Below are positions 6,687-15,604 of a stretch of DNA of 25,055 bases, in pieces. Source of the DNA: Candidatus Parepulonipiscium sp. PG-Nun2H_MBin03 (lineage in GTDB: Bacteria > Bacillota > Clostridia > Lachnospirales > Cellulosilyticaceae). The stretch covers positions 1-25,055 of the forward strand of contig MDJN01000164.1 in the NCBI GenBank assembly GCA_001995005.1, written 5' to 3'. Both the position numbers and the translations under genes were made by a program. The notes beneath the pieces were generated by a model. It had not been told where the DNA came from. It saw nothing but the letters and a program-made list of their open reading frames with translations, and made no database searches. The number at the start of each line of letters is the position of its first letter. Position 1 is the stretch's first letter.

Positions 6687-7928
6687 ATGAAACATAGAGT
6701 AGTAGTTACTGGAGCGGGGCTAGTAACTTCGCTGGGTAATACAGTAGAAGAATTCTGGGAAAACATAAAAAATGGTAAATGTGGAATTGGTGAAATAACT
6801 AGATTTCCGCTAACAGATGATTATAAGGTGAAGTTTGTAGCTGAAGTAAAAGATATTGATTTTACTAAGCACATACCAAAAAAAGAGCTAAAAAGATTGG
6901 ATAGATATGCTCAATTTGGGGTATATGCAGCCAAAGAGGCATTGATTGACTCAGGGCTTGACATGGAAAAAGAAGATGCAACACGCATAGGAATGATATT
7001 AGGCTCAGGCATAGGTGGCCTAGAAACACTTGAAAATGCAGTAATAGTGGCCCATGAAAAAGGCGTTAGAAGATTATCGCCATTTACTATTCCTATGTCA
7101 ATTTCTAATATGGCGGCGGGCAATGCGGCAATACATGTGGGAGCAAAAGGAATTTGTACGTCTGTTGTAACAGCTTGTGCCTCAGGAACACATTCTATAG
7201 GGGATGCATTTAAGGCATTACAACAAGGTGAAAATGATGTTATATTTGCTGGTGGAGCAGAGGCGACTATTACCAGAACTGGTGTAGGTGGATTTCAAGC
7301 TATAACCGCTCTTAGCACGGCTACTGAATTAGACAGAGCTTCTATTCCGTTTGATAAGGAACGCAGTGGATTTGTAATGGGTGAAGGTGCAGGTGTATTG
7401 GTACTAGAGACATTAGAACATGCTACTAAACGAGGTGCTAAAATATTAGCTGAAGTAGTTGGATATGGTGCAACTGGAGATGCTTATCATATAACATCGC
7501 CAGCTCCTGGTGGAGAAGGTGCAGTAAGGTCGATGGACATAGCCCTGAAAAATGCAGGAATTTCGCCTAGTGATATTGGGTATATAAATGCACATGGAAC
7601 AAGTACTGAATACAATGATAAATTTGAAACCCAAGCAATAAAAACTGTTTTTGGGGATGATACCAAAGTGCCTGTTAGTTCAACAAAATCTATGACAGGG
7701 CACTTGCTGGGTGCTGCAGGAGCTATAGAGTCTATTATATTAATACAAGCGTTAAGAACCGGATTTTTACCAGCAACTATTAACCTAAAAGTTGCCGATG
7801 AAGAATGTGACCTTGATTATATCCCTAACGTAGGAAGAGAGCAAGAGATTAAATATGCGATGAGTAACTCATTAGGCTTTGGAGGACACAATGGAACCCT
7901 AATATTTAAAAAATGGGAAGGACAATAA
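6687..7928 (+). CDS. fabF: Beta-ketoacyl-ACP synthase II
   Basis: FabF elongates acyl-ACP by condensation with malonyl-ACP. The 413-residue thiolase-fold protein carries the Cys-His-His triad: Cys164 in VTACASGTHS, His303 in NAHGTSTEYND and His339 in STKSMTGHLLGAAGA. The C-terminal NSLGFGGHNGTLIFK is canonical. It is separated from fabG by 17 bases containing TAGGAGTG and from accB by one base. It is the only long-chain condensing enzyme of the cluster; no fabB homologue is visible. Confidence 0.97.
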   Translation: MKHRVVVTGAGLVTSLGNTVEEFWENIKNGKCGIGEITRFPLTDDYKVKFVAEVKDIDFTKHIPKKELKRLDRYAQFGVYAAKEALIDSGLDMEKEDATRIGMILGSGIGGLETLENAVIVAHEKGVRRLSPFTIPMSISNMAAGNAAIHVGAKGICTSVVTACASGTHSIGDAFKALQQGENDVIFAGGAEATITRTGVGGFQAITALSTATELDRASIPFDKERSGFVMGEGAGVLVLETLEHATKRGAKILAEVVGYGATGDAYHITSPAPGGEGAVRSMDIALKNAGISPSDIGYINAHGTSTEYNDKFETQAIKTVFGDDTKVPVSSTKSMTGHLLGAAGAIESIILIQALRTGFLPATINLKVADEECDLDYIPNVGREQEIKYAMSNSLGFGGHNGTLIFKKWEGQ

Positions 7929-7929
7929 G

Positions 7930-8328
7930 ATGAAAATCGAAGAGATCAAAGAAATTATTCAAGAGTTTAACTCATCAGATATAGATAGCTTAACAATAAA
8001 GTCTGGTGAATTTGAAATAGATATGAAAAAAACTACAAATTCTCCATATGTAACAGAGACACCTCATATTATACAAGAAGTACCTCAGCAAAAACTAGAT
8101 TACATTAAATCTCCTATGGTAGGTACATTTTATATTGCAAGCTCTCCGGAAACTAAGCCATTTGTAAACGTTGGCGATAAAGTGAGTAAAGGAAAAGTGG
8201 TTTGTATTATAGAAGCTATGAAACTTATGAATGAAGTAGAAGCGGATAAAGATGGTATAATCACAAAAATACTAGTACAAGACGGACAAATAGTTGAATT
8301 TGATCAGCCAATGTTTGAGATAAGTTAA
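7930..8328 (+). CDS. accB: Biotin carboxyl carrier protein of acetyl-CoA carboxylase
   Basis: AccB carries the biotin that shuttles CO2 between AccC and the AccDA transferase. In its 132 residues the C-terminal biotinyl domain (about 58-132) contains the attachment site Lys98 in IIEAMKLMNEVEA. The N-terminal helix (KIEEIKEIIQEF) and a short Thr/Pro/Gln-rich linker precede it. It starts two bases after the fabF stop. Biotinylation requires a BirA-type ligase not present in this window. Confidence 0.97.
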   Translation: MKIEEIKEIIQEFNSSDIDSLTIKSGEFEIDMKKTTNSPYVTETPHIIQEVPQQKLDYIKSPMVGTFYIASSPETKPFVNVGDKVSKGKVVCIIEAMKLMNEVEADKDGIITKILVQDGQIVEFDQPMFEIS

Positions 8329-8339
8329 GGAGAGTAGAA

Positions 8340-8762
8340 ATGTTAGATATAAACCAAATTATGGAAATAATACCACATAGATATCCGTTTTTATTGGTAG
8401 ATAAAGCAGAAATTCATGAGGACGGTAAAGGCGCAACAGGATATAAAAATGTTACAATAAATGAACATTTTTTTGCGGGGCATTTTCCAAATTATCCTAT
8501 AATGCCTGGTGTATTAATTATAGAAGCCCTTGCGCAAGTTGGGGCAATTGCCCTTTTGTCTCAACCAGAGTTAAAGGGAAAACTAGCTTTTTTTGGAGGG
8601 ATAGAAAACTGTAAGTTTAAACAAAAAGTTATGCCAGGAGATACGCTTAAATTGGAGTGTAAAATTATAAAGCAAAGAGGACCAATAGGAATAGGAGAGG
8701 CAGTTGCAACTGTTAATGGAAAAGTTGCTGCAAAGGCGGAATTAAAATTTGCTATTGGTTAA
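8340..8762 (+). CDS. fabZ: 3-hydroxyacyl-ACP dehydratase
   Basis: FabZ removes water from 3-hydroxyacyl-ACP to give the trans-2-enoyl substrate of FabK. The 140-residue hot-dog-fold protein has the active-site His48 in GHFPNYPIMPG and Glu62 in LIIEALAQ. The N-terminal IMEIIPHRYPFLLVD is typical. No FabA or FabM/FabN isomerase gene is seen here, so how unsaturated chains arise is not explained by this cluster. Its position between accB and accC is the common clostridial arrangement. Confidence 0.97.
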   Translation: MLDINQIMEIIPHRYPFLLVDKAEIHEDGKGATGYKNVTINEHFFAGHFPNYPIMPGVLIIEALAQVGAIALLSQPELKGKLAFFGGIENCKFKQKVMPGDTLKLECKIIKQRGPIGIGEAVATVNGKVAAKAELKFAIG

Positions 8763-8774
8763 TTAGGAGGAATT

Positions 8775-10133
8775 ATGTTTACAAAAATTCTTATAGCAAA
8801 TAGAGGGGAGATTGCACTGAGAGTAATTAGAGCTTGTAAAGAAATGAATATTAGAACTGTGGCTATTTATTCAACAATAGATAAAGATTCTTTACATGTA
8901 AGCTTAGCTGACGAAGCTATATGCGTTGGAGGTCCGTCCCCTAAGGATAGTTACTTAAATATTGAAAATATTATTAGTGCAACTGTGGCAACGGGTGCAG
9001 AGGCAATACACCCAGGATTTGGTTTTTTATCTGAGAATGCTAAATTTGCTAGGATATGTAAGGAATGTAACATAACTTTTATAGGTCCTACTGCTGAAAT
9101 GATAGAAAACATGGGTGATAAGGCCAAGGCGAGAGAACTTATGATAAGGGCCAAAGTGCCCATAGTACCAGGCTCTGCTGGAGTATTAGACGATGTGAAA
9201 AATGCTAAGATATTGGCCCAAAAAATAGGTTATCCAGTGATGCTTAAGGCATCTGCGGGTGGCGGTGGCCGTGGTATGCGTATTGTATTTAAAGAGGATG
9301 ACTTAGAAAATGCATTTCTGAGTGCTAGTAAAGAAGCCTTAATTGCGTTTGGTGATGACAGTATGTATATGGAAAAGTATATACAAAATCCGAGGCATAT
9401 AGAGTTTCAAATATTAGGAGACAAGTACGGGAATATAATTCATTTAGGAGAGAGAGACTGCTCTATGCAGCGGAGGCACCAAAAAGTTATTGAAGAAGCT
9501 CCTTCTCCGTTTATTAGTAAACAAATGAGAAGTAATATGGGTAAAATAGCTATTAAAGCGGCCTCAACTGTTAATTACGAAAATGCAGGAACTGTTGAGT
9601 TTATTGTGGATAAAGATAATAATTACTATTTTATTGAAATGAATACTCGTATACAAGTTGAGCATCCTGTAACTGAATTAATTACAGGGTATGATTTAAT
9701 TAAAGAGCAGATTAAAATAGCTAGCGGAGAAAAACTGGGCATTGCTCAAAAAGATGTAGATATATCTGGTGTGGCAATAGAATGCAGAATAAATGCCGAA
9801 AACCCGAATAAAAATTTCAAACCCTCTCCTGGTAAAATTACAGGATTAAACTTCCCAGGGGGCAGAGGTGTTAGGGTAGACTCATGCATGTACTCGGGAT
9901 ATGTAATTCCGCCAACATATGACTCTATGATTGCAAAAATTATTACAACGGGTAAAAACCGTAAAGAGGCACTGGATGTTATGAAAAGAGCATTAAGTGA
10001 AACTGTAATAGAAGGTATAGATAATAATATAGAATTTCAACTAGACTTAATACACACTGATGAATTTGAAAAAGGGAATTTTGATACTACTTTTATAGAG
10101 AAAAATCTAACTACTATATTAAGGAGGGGATAG
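8775..10133 (+). CDS. accC: Biotin carboxylase subunit of acetyl-CoA carboxylase
   Basis: AccC uses ATP and bicarbonate to carboxylate the biotin on AccB. The 452-residue ATP-grasp protein starts with FTKILIANRGEIALRVIRACKE. It also shows EAIHPGFGFLSENA, the glycine-rich ATP loop KASAGGGGRGMR, RDCSMQRRHQKVIEEAPS and the metal-binding EMNTRIQVEHPVTE. ATG 8775 follows TTAGGAGGAATT. Length and motif order match the family, with no sign of truncation. Confidence 0.97.
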   Translation: MFTKILIANRGEIALRVIRACKEMNIRTVAIYSTIDKDSLHVSLADEAICVGGPSPKDSYLNIENIISATVATGAEAIHPGFGFLSENAKFARICKECNITFIGPTAEMIENMGDKAKARELMIRAKVPIVPGSAGVLDDVKNAKILAQKIGYPVMLKASAGGGGRGMRIVFKEDDLENAFLSASKEALIAFGDDSMYMEKYIQNPRHIEFQILGDKYGNIIHLGERDCSMQRRHQKVIEEAPSPFISKQMRSNMGKIAIKAASTVNYENAGTVEFIVDKDNNYYFIEMNTRIQVEHPVTELITGYDLIKEQIKIASGEKLGIAQKDVDISGVAIECRINAENPNKNFKPSPGKITGLNFPGGRGVRVDSCMYSGYVIPPTYDSMIAKIITTGKNRKEALDVMKRALSETVIEGIDNNIEFQLDLIHTDEFEKGNFDTTFIEKNLTTILRRG

Positions 10134-10134
10134 C

Positions 10135-10998
10135 GTGTTTCAAAGTTTAACAAATAGGCAAAAAAAATACTCATTATCAGAACAAAATAATAAGAATAAA
10201 GCTGAAATCCCTTCAGGAATGTATGTTAAGTGCGTGCATTGTAAAAAGAGTATATATGTTAAAGATTTATCTGCAACTATAGGCGTTTGCCCTTTATGTG
10301 ATGGATATTTTCCGGTATCTGCAAGGGTTCGCATAAAAAGTTTAGTGGATACAAAAAGTTTTATAGAATTTGACAAAAACCTGACTACAGATAATCCATT
10401 GGGGTTTGAGAGTTACAATGAGAAGCTAGAAAATTATATGGCTAAAACTGATGAGGTTGAGGCAGTAATAACGGGTATGGCCAAAATAGATAATATAGCA
10501 TGTGTACTGGCTATTATGGATTCTAGGTTTATGATGGGAAGCATGGGCAGTGTGGTGGGTGAAAAAATAACGAGAGCCACAGAATATGCAACAGAAAATA
10601 ACTTGCCAATTATAATATTTTGTGCATCAGGCGGGGCACGTATGCAAGAAGGGATTTTTTCGCTAATGCAGATGGCAAAAACAAGTGCAGTTTTGGCTAA
10701 ACATAGTGATAAAGGCTTATTATATATTAGTGTGTTAACGCATCCGACAACAGGCGGTGTAACTGCAAGTTTTGCAATGTTAGGAGACATAATAATAGCA
10801 GAGCCTAAGGCTTTGATAGGATTTGCGGGGCCTAGAGTAATAGAGCAGACTATAGGGCAAAAATTGCCTGAAGGGTTTCAACGCTCAGAGTTTTTATTAG
10901 AACATGGAATGGTAGATATGATAGTCAAAAGAAGTGATATAAAGAACACTATCTCAAATCTTTTGCTTCTTCATCAGAAAGAAGAGGTGGATAAATGA
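10135..10998 (+). CDS. accD: Acetyl-CoA carboxylase, carboxyltransferase beta subunit
   Basis: AccD forms the carboxyltransferase with AccA and makes malonyl-CoA. The 287-residue protein has the N-terminal zinc ribbon Cys33-x2-Cys36 and Cys52-x2-Cys55, followed by the crotonase-fold core with FMMGSMGSVVGEKI, FCASGGARMQEG and THPTTGGVTASFAMLGD. The start is GTG 10135, one base after the accC stop, with AAGGAGGGG upstream. The last four bases overlap the accA start. Confidence 0.97.
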   Translation: MFQSLTNRQKKYSLSEQNNKNKAEIPSGMYVKCVHCKKSIYVKDLSATIGVCPLCDGYFPVSARVRIKSLVDTKSFIEFDKNLTTDNPLGFESYNEKLENYMAKTDEVEAVITGMAKIDNIACVLAIMDSRFMMGSMGSVVGEKITRATEYATENNLPIIIFCASGGARMQEGIFSLMQMAKTSAVLAKHSDKGLLYISVLTHPTTGGVTASFAMLGDIIIAEPKALIGFAGPRVIEQTIGQKLPEGFQRSEFLLEHGMVDMIVKRSDIKNTISNLLLLHQKEEVDK

Positions 10999-11777
10999 GA
11001 AAACCATGGGATAAGGTGCAAATAGCGAGGCAAATAGACAGGCCAAGAGCAAAGTTTTATATAGATTACATGGTAGAAAATTTTATAGAATTACATGGTG
11101 ACAGGGCATTTAAAGATGATAAGGCTATAATAGGCGGGATTGGGAAAATAGGAGACCACACCGTAACTATAATAGCACATAATAAAGGTAACAATGCAAA
11201 GGATAATGTAGAATCAAATTTTGGTATGCCTCATCCAGAAGGGTATAGAAAAGCTCTACGTCTGATGAAACAAGCAGAAAAATTTAATCGCCCTATAGTT
11301 TGTTTAGTAGACACTCCAGGTGCCTATTGCGGTATTGGAGCTGAAGAGAGAAATCAAGGAGAGGCTATTGCAAGAAACTTATTTGAGATGAGTAACCTAA
11401 AAACGCCAATAATATCTGGGATAATTGGTGAAGGTGGCAGCGGAGGGGCATTGGCACTGGCGGTAGCAGATGCTATATTTATGCAAGAAAATACTACGTA
11501 TTCGGTACTATCACCAGAAGGATTTGCAAGTATCTTATGGAAAGATGGGACTTTAGCAGAAGATGCAGCTAATATAATGAAAATTACAGCTCAAGATTTA
11601 TTAGAGTTTAATATTATAGAAGATGTTATACAAGAACCTAGTGAGGGAGCACAGCAAAACCCACAATTAGCAGCATCATACCTTAAGAAATATTTACTAG
11701 CTAAATTAGATGAATTGTTAAATAAACCAATAGATGATTTGATAGCAACACGCTACCAAAGATTTAGAAAATTTTAG
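10995..11777 (+). CDS. accA: Acetyl-CoA carboxylase, carboxyltransferase alpha subunit
   Basis: AccA is the partner of AccD. At 260 residues it lacks the long N-terminal extension of the E. coli protein (about 319 residues), as is usual for Firmicutes. Recognisable stretches are IELHGDRAFKDD, NFGMPHPEGYRKALRLM, LVDTPGAYCGIGAEERNQGEAIA and IIGEGGSGGALALAVAD. The start overlaps the accD stop (ATGA), so the two subunits are probably translationally coupled. The next gene starts 13 bases downstream with no terminator. Confidence 0.97.
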   Translation: MRKPWDKVQIARQIDRPRAKFYIDYMVENFIELHGDRAFKDDKAIIGGIGKIGDHTVTIIAHNKGNNAKDNVESNFGMPHPEGYRKALRLMKQAEKFNRPIVCLVDTPGAYCGIGAEERNQGEAIARNLFEMSNLKTPIISGIIGEGGSGGALALAVADAIFMQENTTYSVLSPEGFASILWKDGTLAEDAANIMKITAQDLLEFNIIEDVIQEPSEGAQQNPQLAASYLKKYLLAKLDELLNKPIDDLIATRYQRFRKF

Positions 11778-11790
11778 TGGGAGGACTAAT

Positions 11791-14031
11791 ATGATAAAGT
11801 TATATAGCGATGGAGTATATTTAGTAAATGGAACTGATATTGTAACAGGTAATACAGAGTATAATCAAAATGAAGCAAGGCAAGGCACAATTAGTTATGA
11901 TATATTAAAAAATCATAATACTAGTAACGATATGAATAAATTACGCTTGAAATTTGATGCACTGGCATCTCATGATATAACATTTGTGGGCATAATCCAG
12001 ACTGCTAAGGCTAGTGGATTAACTAAATTTCCGGTACCTTATGTTCTGACGAATTGCCATAACAGTTTATGTGCTGTTGGGGGAACTATAAATGAAGATG
12101 ACCATATGTTTGGGTTGTCAGCGGCAAAAAAATATGGGGGAATATATGTGCCACCTCATATTGCGGTAATACATCAGTATATGCGAGAGATGATGGCAGG
12201 GTGTGGCAAAATGATACTAGGTTCAGATAGCCATACAAGATATGGAGCGTTGGGTACAATGGCGATAGGCGAAGGTGGAGGAGAATTAGTAAAGCAAATT
12301 CTTTCAGATACTTATGATATATCTTATCCAGACGTTATAGCAATTTATTTAGATAATGCTCCTAAATCAAATGTAGGTCCACAAGATATTGCCCTAGCCA
12401 TCATAGAAAAAGTATTTAAAAACGGCTTCGTGAAAAACAAGGTTATGGAATTTGTGGGTCCAGGAATTGCCAATTTGCATACTGATTTTAGAAATGGAAT
12501 AGATGTTATGACTACTGAAACTACATGTCTTACTTCTATTTGGCAAACAGATGAAGATACAAAAACTTACTTAACGGCACATAATCGTGTGGAAGATTAC
12601 AAAAAACTAGAACCTAAAGAAGTTGCATATTATGATGGAATGGTGTATGTAGATTTAGCTGAAATAAAGCCTATGATAGCACTGCCGTTTCACCCTAGCA
12701 ATGTTTATGAAATAGAGTATCTAAATAATAATTTAGAGGAAGTTTTGGCAGAGATTGAAACTAAGGGTAAAGAATTATTAGGAGATAACGTAGACTTTAA
12801 CTTACGCAACAAAATAAGAAACGGTCAGTTACAAGTGGACCAAGCTATAATTGCAGGATGTGCTGGAGGAACATATAGTTCCATAAAAGATGCTGCAAAG
12901 CTTTTAAAAGGTCATACTTGTGGGCAAGATGAATTTAACTTATCTGTATACCCGTCTAGTCAACCTGTAATGATGCAACTTGTAAAAGAAGGTATTATAG
13001 CAGATATTATGGCTTCTGGAGCAATAGTTAAAACAGCATTTTGTGGGCCTTGCTTCGGAGCTGGCGATACCCCATTTAATGGAGCATTTAGTATAAGACA
13101 TACTACAAGAAATTTTCCAAGTAGAGAAGGCTCAAAGCCAGTTAATGGGCAAATATCATCAGTAGCATTAATGGACGCAAGAAGTATAGCGGCAACAGCC
13201 ATAAATGGAGGCTTATTAACACCAGCACCAGAAATAGCAACATCAGATTACGCAACGTATACATTTGACAGCGCTTCTTATGAAAATAGAATTTATGATG
13301 GGTTTAATAATGCATATACAGACTTGAAACTAAAATATGGTCCAAATATCAAAGATTGGCCACAAATGAGTGAACTAACAGATAATATCTTGTTAGAAGT
13401 AGTATCAGTTATAAATGACCCTGTAACAACAACAGATGAACTTATTCCTTCTGGTGAAGCATCTTCATACCGCTCAAATCCGTTGGGATTAGCTGAATTT
13501 ACTTTATCCCGACGTGACCCGAATTATGTTGGTCTGGCAAAAAACAATGTGCGTTATGAGATTGAGCGCAGGGCAGGAAAAATTTCAGAAGATTTAAGTA
13601 AAGTATATGATAAGATTAGAACCATTGATAAAGACATTTCAACATTAGATACAGAAGTTGGTAGCGTGATATATGCTAAAAAACCTGGAGATGGCTCAGC
13701 ACGAGAGCAAGCTGCCAGTTGCCAAAGAGTTTTAGGTGGGTTGGCTAATATTTCTATGGAATATGCAACTAAAAGATACCGTTCTAACCTAATTAACTGG
13801 GGAATGATACCTTTTATTTTACCAGATGCGTATTCATTTAAAGTAGGAGATTTTATATTTGTTCCCGATGTTAGAAATGGTATAGATATTGGAACTGTAA
13901 AGGCATATGTAATATCAGATGCAGTGGAGGAAATAACACTAACTATAGATGAGATGACAGAACAAGAGAAGAGAATATTAAAAGCAGGCTCACTTATCAA
14001 CTTAAATAGAAGTAAAATGAATAATAAATAA
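11791..14031 (+). CDS. Aconitase-superfamily hydratase (YbhJ-like), substrate unknown
   Basis: This 746-residue protein belongs to the aconitase fold and in length and layout resembles E. coli YbhJ (about 750 residues), whose reaction is not established. The three cysteines expected to hold a 4Fe-4S cluster are Cys357 (IIAGCAGGTYSS), Cys418 and Cys421 (AFCGPCFGAGDTP). The substrate/cluster motif GSDSHTRYGALG with D146 and H148 is intact. The C-terminal third (about 540-740) corresponds to the swivel domain. GGGAGG sits seven bases before ATG 11791, 13 bases after accA, so it is read with the fatty-acid operon. A role as a true citrate aconitase is possible but less likely, because the motifs around the active site differ from AcnA/AcnB. 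Confidence 0.8.
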   Translation: MIKLYSDGVYLVNGTDIVTGNTEYNQNEARQGTISYDILKNHNTSNDMNKLRLKFDALASHDITFVGIIQTAKASGLTKFPVPYVLTNCHNSLCAVGGTINEDDHMFGLSAAKKYGGIYVPPHIAVIHQYMREMMAGCGKMILGSDSHTRYGALGTMAIGEGGGELVKQILSDTYDISYPDVIAIYLDNAPKSNVGPQDIALAIIEKVFKNGFVKNKVMEFVGPGIANLHTDFRNGIDVMTTETTCLTSIWQTDEDTKTYLTAHNRVEDYKKLEPKEVAYYDGMVYVDLAEIKPMIALPFHPSNVYEIEYLNNNLEEVLAEIETKGKELLGDNVDFNLRNKIRNGQLQVDQAIIAGCAGGTYSSIKDAAKLLKGHTCGQDEFNLSVYPSSQPVMMQLVKEGIIADIMASGAIVKTAFCGPCFGAGDTPFNGAFSIRHTTRNFPSREGSKPVNGQISSVALMDARSIAATAINGGLLTPAPEIATSDYATYTFDSASYENRIYDGFNNAYTDLKLKYGPNIKDWPQMSELTDNILLEVVSVINDPVTTTDELIPSGEASSYRSNPLGLAEFTLSRRDPNYVGLAKNNVRYEIERRAGKISEDLSKVYDKIRTIDKDISTLDTEVGSVIYAKKPGDGSAREQAASCQRVLGGLANISMEYATKRYRSNLINWGMIPFILPDAYSFKVGDFIFVPDVRNGIDIGTVKAYVISDAVEEITLTIDEMTEQEKRILKAGSLINLNRSKMNNK

Positions 14032-14045
14032 GTTTAGGAGAAAAA

Positions 14046-14891
14046 ATGATAGAGTTAGGACAAATACAAGAATTAGCAGTAGTAGAACATTCTGATTTTG
14101 GAGTTTATTTAGCAAATTTACCTTATGAAGAGGAATTTTGCGAAAAAGTACTACTACCTAATGCAGAAGTACCAGAAGGCATAAATCTAGGAGATATGTT
14201 AAAGGTATTTATATATAAAGATACAAAAGATAGAATTGTGGCTACAATAAAGCAACCACTGCTAACAGTAGGCTCGGTAAATATATTAAAGGTGGTTGAA
14301 GTAACAGATATTGGGGCATTTCTTGACTGGGGATTGTTAAAGGATTTATTGCTGCCATTTAAAGAGCAACTAGGTAAAGTGAAAGTTGGAGAGTCATATG
14401 TTGTAGGTTTATATGTAGATAAAACTAATAGATTATGTGCGACTATGAAAGTTTACAATATGTTAAAATCTCATAGCCCTTATGAAATTAATAAGACTGT
14501 GAGAGGAATAGTATATCAAATATCAGATGAGTTTGGTATATTTGTAGCAGTGGATGGGAAATATCATGGTCTAATACCTAAGAGAGAGATATACCAAAAT
14601 TATACTTTAGGCGAATGGATAGATGTTAGAATTGTAAAAATTAGAGATGATGGAAAACTGGAACTAAGCGTTAGAAAGCAAATTAATGGACAGATAGAAG
14701 TTGATGCAAGAAAGATATTGTCTACACTACGCAATACCAATGGATTTTTAGAGTTAAACGATAAAAGTAGTCCTATGGAAATAAAGTTACAATTAAATAT
14801 GAGTAAAGCATCTTTTAAAAGAGCTGTAGGCAGATTATTAAAAGAAGGAGCTATAGAGTTTACTCAAAATGGAATAAAATCCAGAATATAG
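14046..14891 (+). CDS. cvfB: CvfB/YitL-type S1 RNA-binding protein
   Basis: The 281-residue protein has tandem S1-type OB folds. The first is around residues 5-60 (QIQELAVVEHSDFGVYLA), the second around 70-130 (VNILKVVEVTDIGAFLDWG) and the third around 145-210 (VRGIVYQISDEFGIFVAVDG, KLELSVRKQ). A C-terminal winged-helix-like segment follows (SPMEIKLQLNMSKASFKRAVGRLLKEG). This is the layout of the CvfB family, cytoplasmic proteins that bind RNA and affect virulence-factor expression in staphylococci. TAGGAG precedes ATG 14046, 14 bases after the hydratase. The function here is not known beyond RNA binding. Confidence 0.85.
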   Translation: MIELGQIQELAVVEHSDFGVYLANLPYEEEFCEKVLLPNAEVPEGINLGDMLKVFIYKDTKDRIVATIKQPLLTVGSVNILKVVEVTDIGAFLDWGLLKDLLLPFKEQLGKVKVGESYVVGLYVDKTNRLCATMKVYNMLKSHSPYEINKTVRGIVYQISDEFGIFVAVDGKYHGLIPKREIYQNYTLGEWIDVRIVKIRDDGKLELSVRKQINGQIEVDARKILSTLRNTNGFLELNDKSSPMEIKLQLNMSKASFKRAVGRLLKEGAIEFTQNGIKSRI

Positions 14892-14941
14892 GTATCAATA
14901 TTTTAAACTGTGTAATAATATATATTAAAGGAGTGGTGTAT

Positions 14942-15076
14942 ATGAGCAAAATAGTTAAAGGAATGGTATTAGGCAGTGTGATGGGAGTAGCAGCGTATAT
15001 GTTAACCCCAGAAAATAAAAGTATGTTAAAAAGAAATAAAAGATGGGCATCTGTAATAGACGAAAAATATGATTAG
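14942..15076 (+). CDS. Small 44-residue protein with one hydrophobic segment
   Basis: AAAGGAG at about 14929-14935 and ATG 14942 open a 44-residue frame. Residues about 5-21 (VKGMVLGSVMGVAAYML) form one hydrophobic, glycine-rich segment, followed by TPENKSMLKRNKR, a basic tail. This resembles the short glycine-rich membrane segment and 'P-x-x-K' continuation of YtxH-type small proteins, but that is only a resemblance. Its last eight bases overlap the next start, and the next gene has no ribosome site of its own, so translation of this frame probably feeds it. Confidence 0.65.
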   Translation: MSKIVKGMVLGSVMGVAAYMLTPENKSMLKRNKRWASVIDEKYD

Positions 15077-15569
15077 AAAAGCAACATTAGAAGATGAAAT
15101 AGAAATACTGTTTGATGAGACAAAGGCTAACTTTAAAAAACAAGGCATAGACCAGTGGCAAAACCCAAATGGATATCCAAATAAAACTGATATAATTAGC
15201 GATATAAACGAGGGTAAGGGGTATGTATATGAACAAAATAATATTGTAAAAGCGTATTTTTATTTACAATTTGAATTTGATGAGACTTATCAAAATATAT
15301 ATAATGGTAAATGGCTTACAAATAAACCTTATGCTGTTATTCATAGAATTGTAGTAGCGGATAAGTTTAAACGATGTGGCATAGCAGATGAGATATTTCA
15401 GTTTGTAAAACAGCTTGCACAGAAAAATGATTATAATATACGAATAGATACACATAAAGATAATATACCCATGAAACGATTGATTGAAAAGAATAATTAT
15501 CAGTATTGCGGGATAATACTTACCCATGATAATAGTGAGCGTCTGGCATATGAATTAAACATAACGTAA
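15069..15569 (+). CDS. GNAT-family N-acetyltransferase
   Basis: The 166-residue protein has the GNAT fold. Acetyl-CoA-binding motif A is HRIVVADKFKRCGIADEIFQFV (about residues 114-135), where R-x-C-G-I-A stands for the usual R/Q-x-x-G-x-A/G. The C-terminal motif B region is NIPMKRLIEKNNYQYCGII. It transfers an acetyl group from acetyl-CoA to an amine; the acceptor is unknown. No good ribosome site precedes ATG 15069, and it overlaps the 44-residue frame, so it is probably coupled to it. It ends at the convergent terminator shared with pflA. Confidence 0.85.
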   Translation: MIRKATLEDEIEILFDETKANFKKQGIDQWQNPNGYPNKTDIISDINEGKGYVYEQNNIVKAYFYLQFEFDETYQNIYNGKWLTNKPYAVIHRIVVADKFKRCGIADEIFQFVKQLAQKNDYNIRIDTHKDNIPMKRLIEKNNYQYCGIILTHDNSERLAYELNIT

Positions 15570-15572
15570 AAA

Positions 15573-15604
15573 AAGGATATTGCAGTTACGCAATATCCTT
15601 AATT
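15573..15604. terminator. Bidirectional terminator between the GNAT gene and pflA
   Basis: AAGGATATTGC (15573-15583) and GCAATATCCTT (15590-15600) form a perfect 11-bp stem with a 6-base loop. A-rich sequence lies before it and AATTTT after it, so it can act on both strands. The pflA stop codon (15586-15588) is in the loop, so the last pflA codons form part of the stem. Confidence 0.85.

Noticed and set aside
10995..11777. accA as an N-terminally truncated gene
   Set aside because: About 260 residues with the start overlapping the accD stop is normal for Firmicutes; only the proteobacterial extension is absent.
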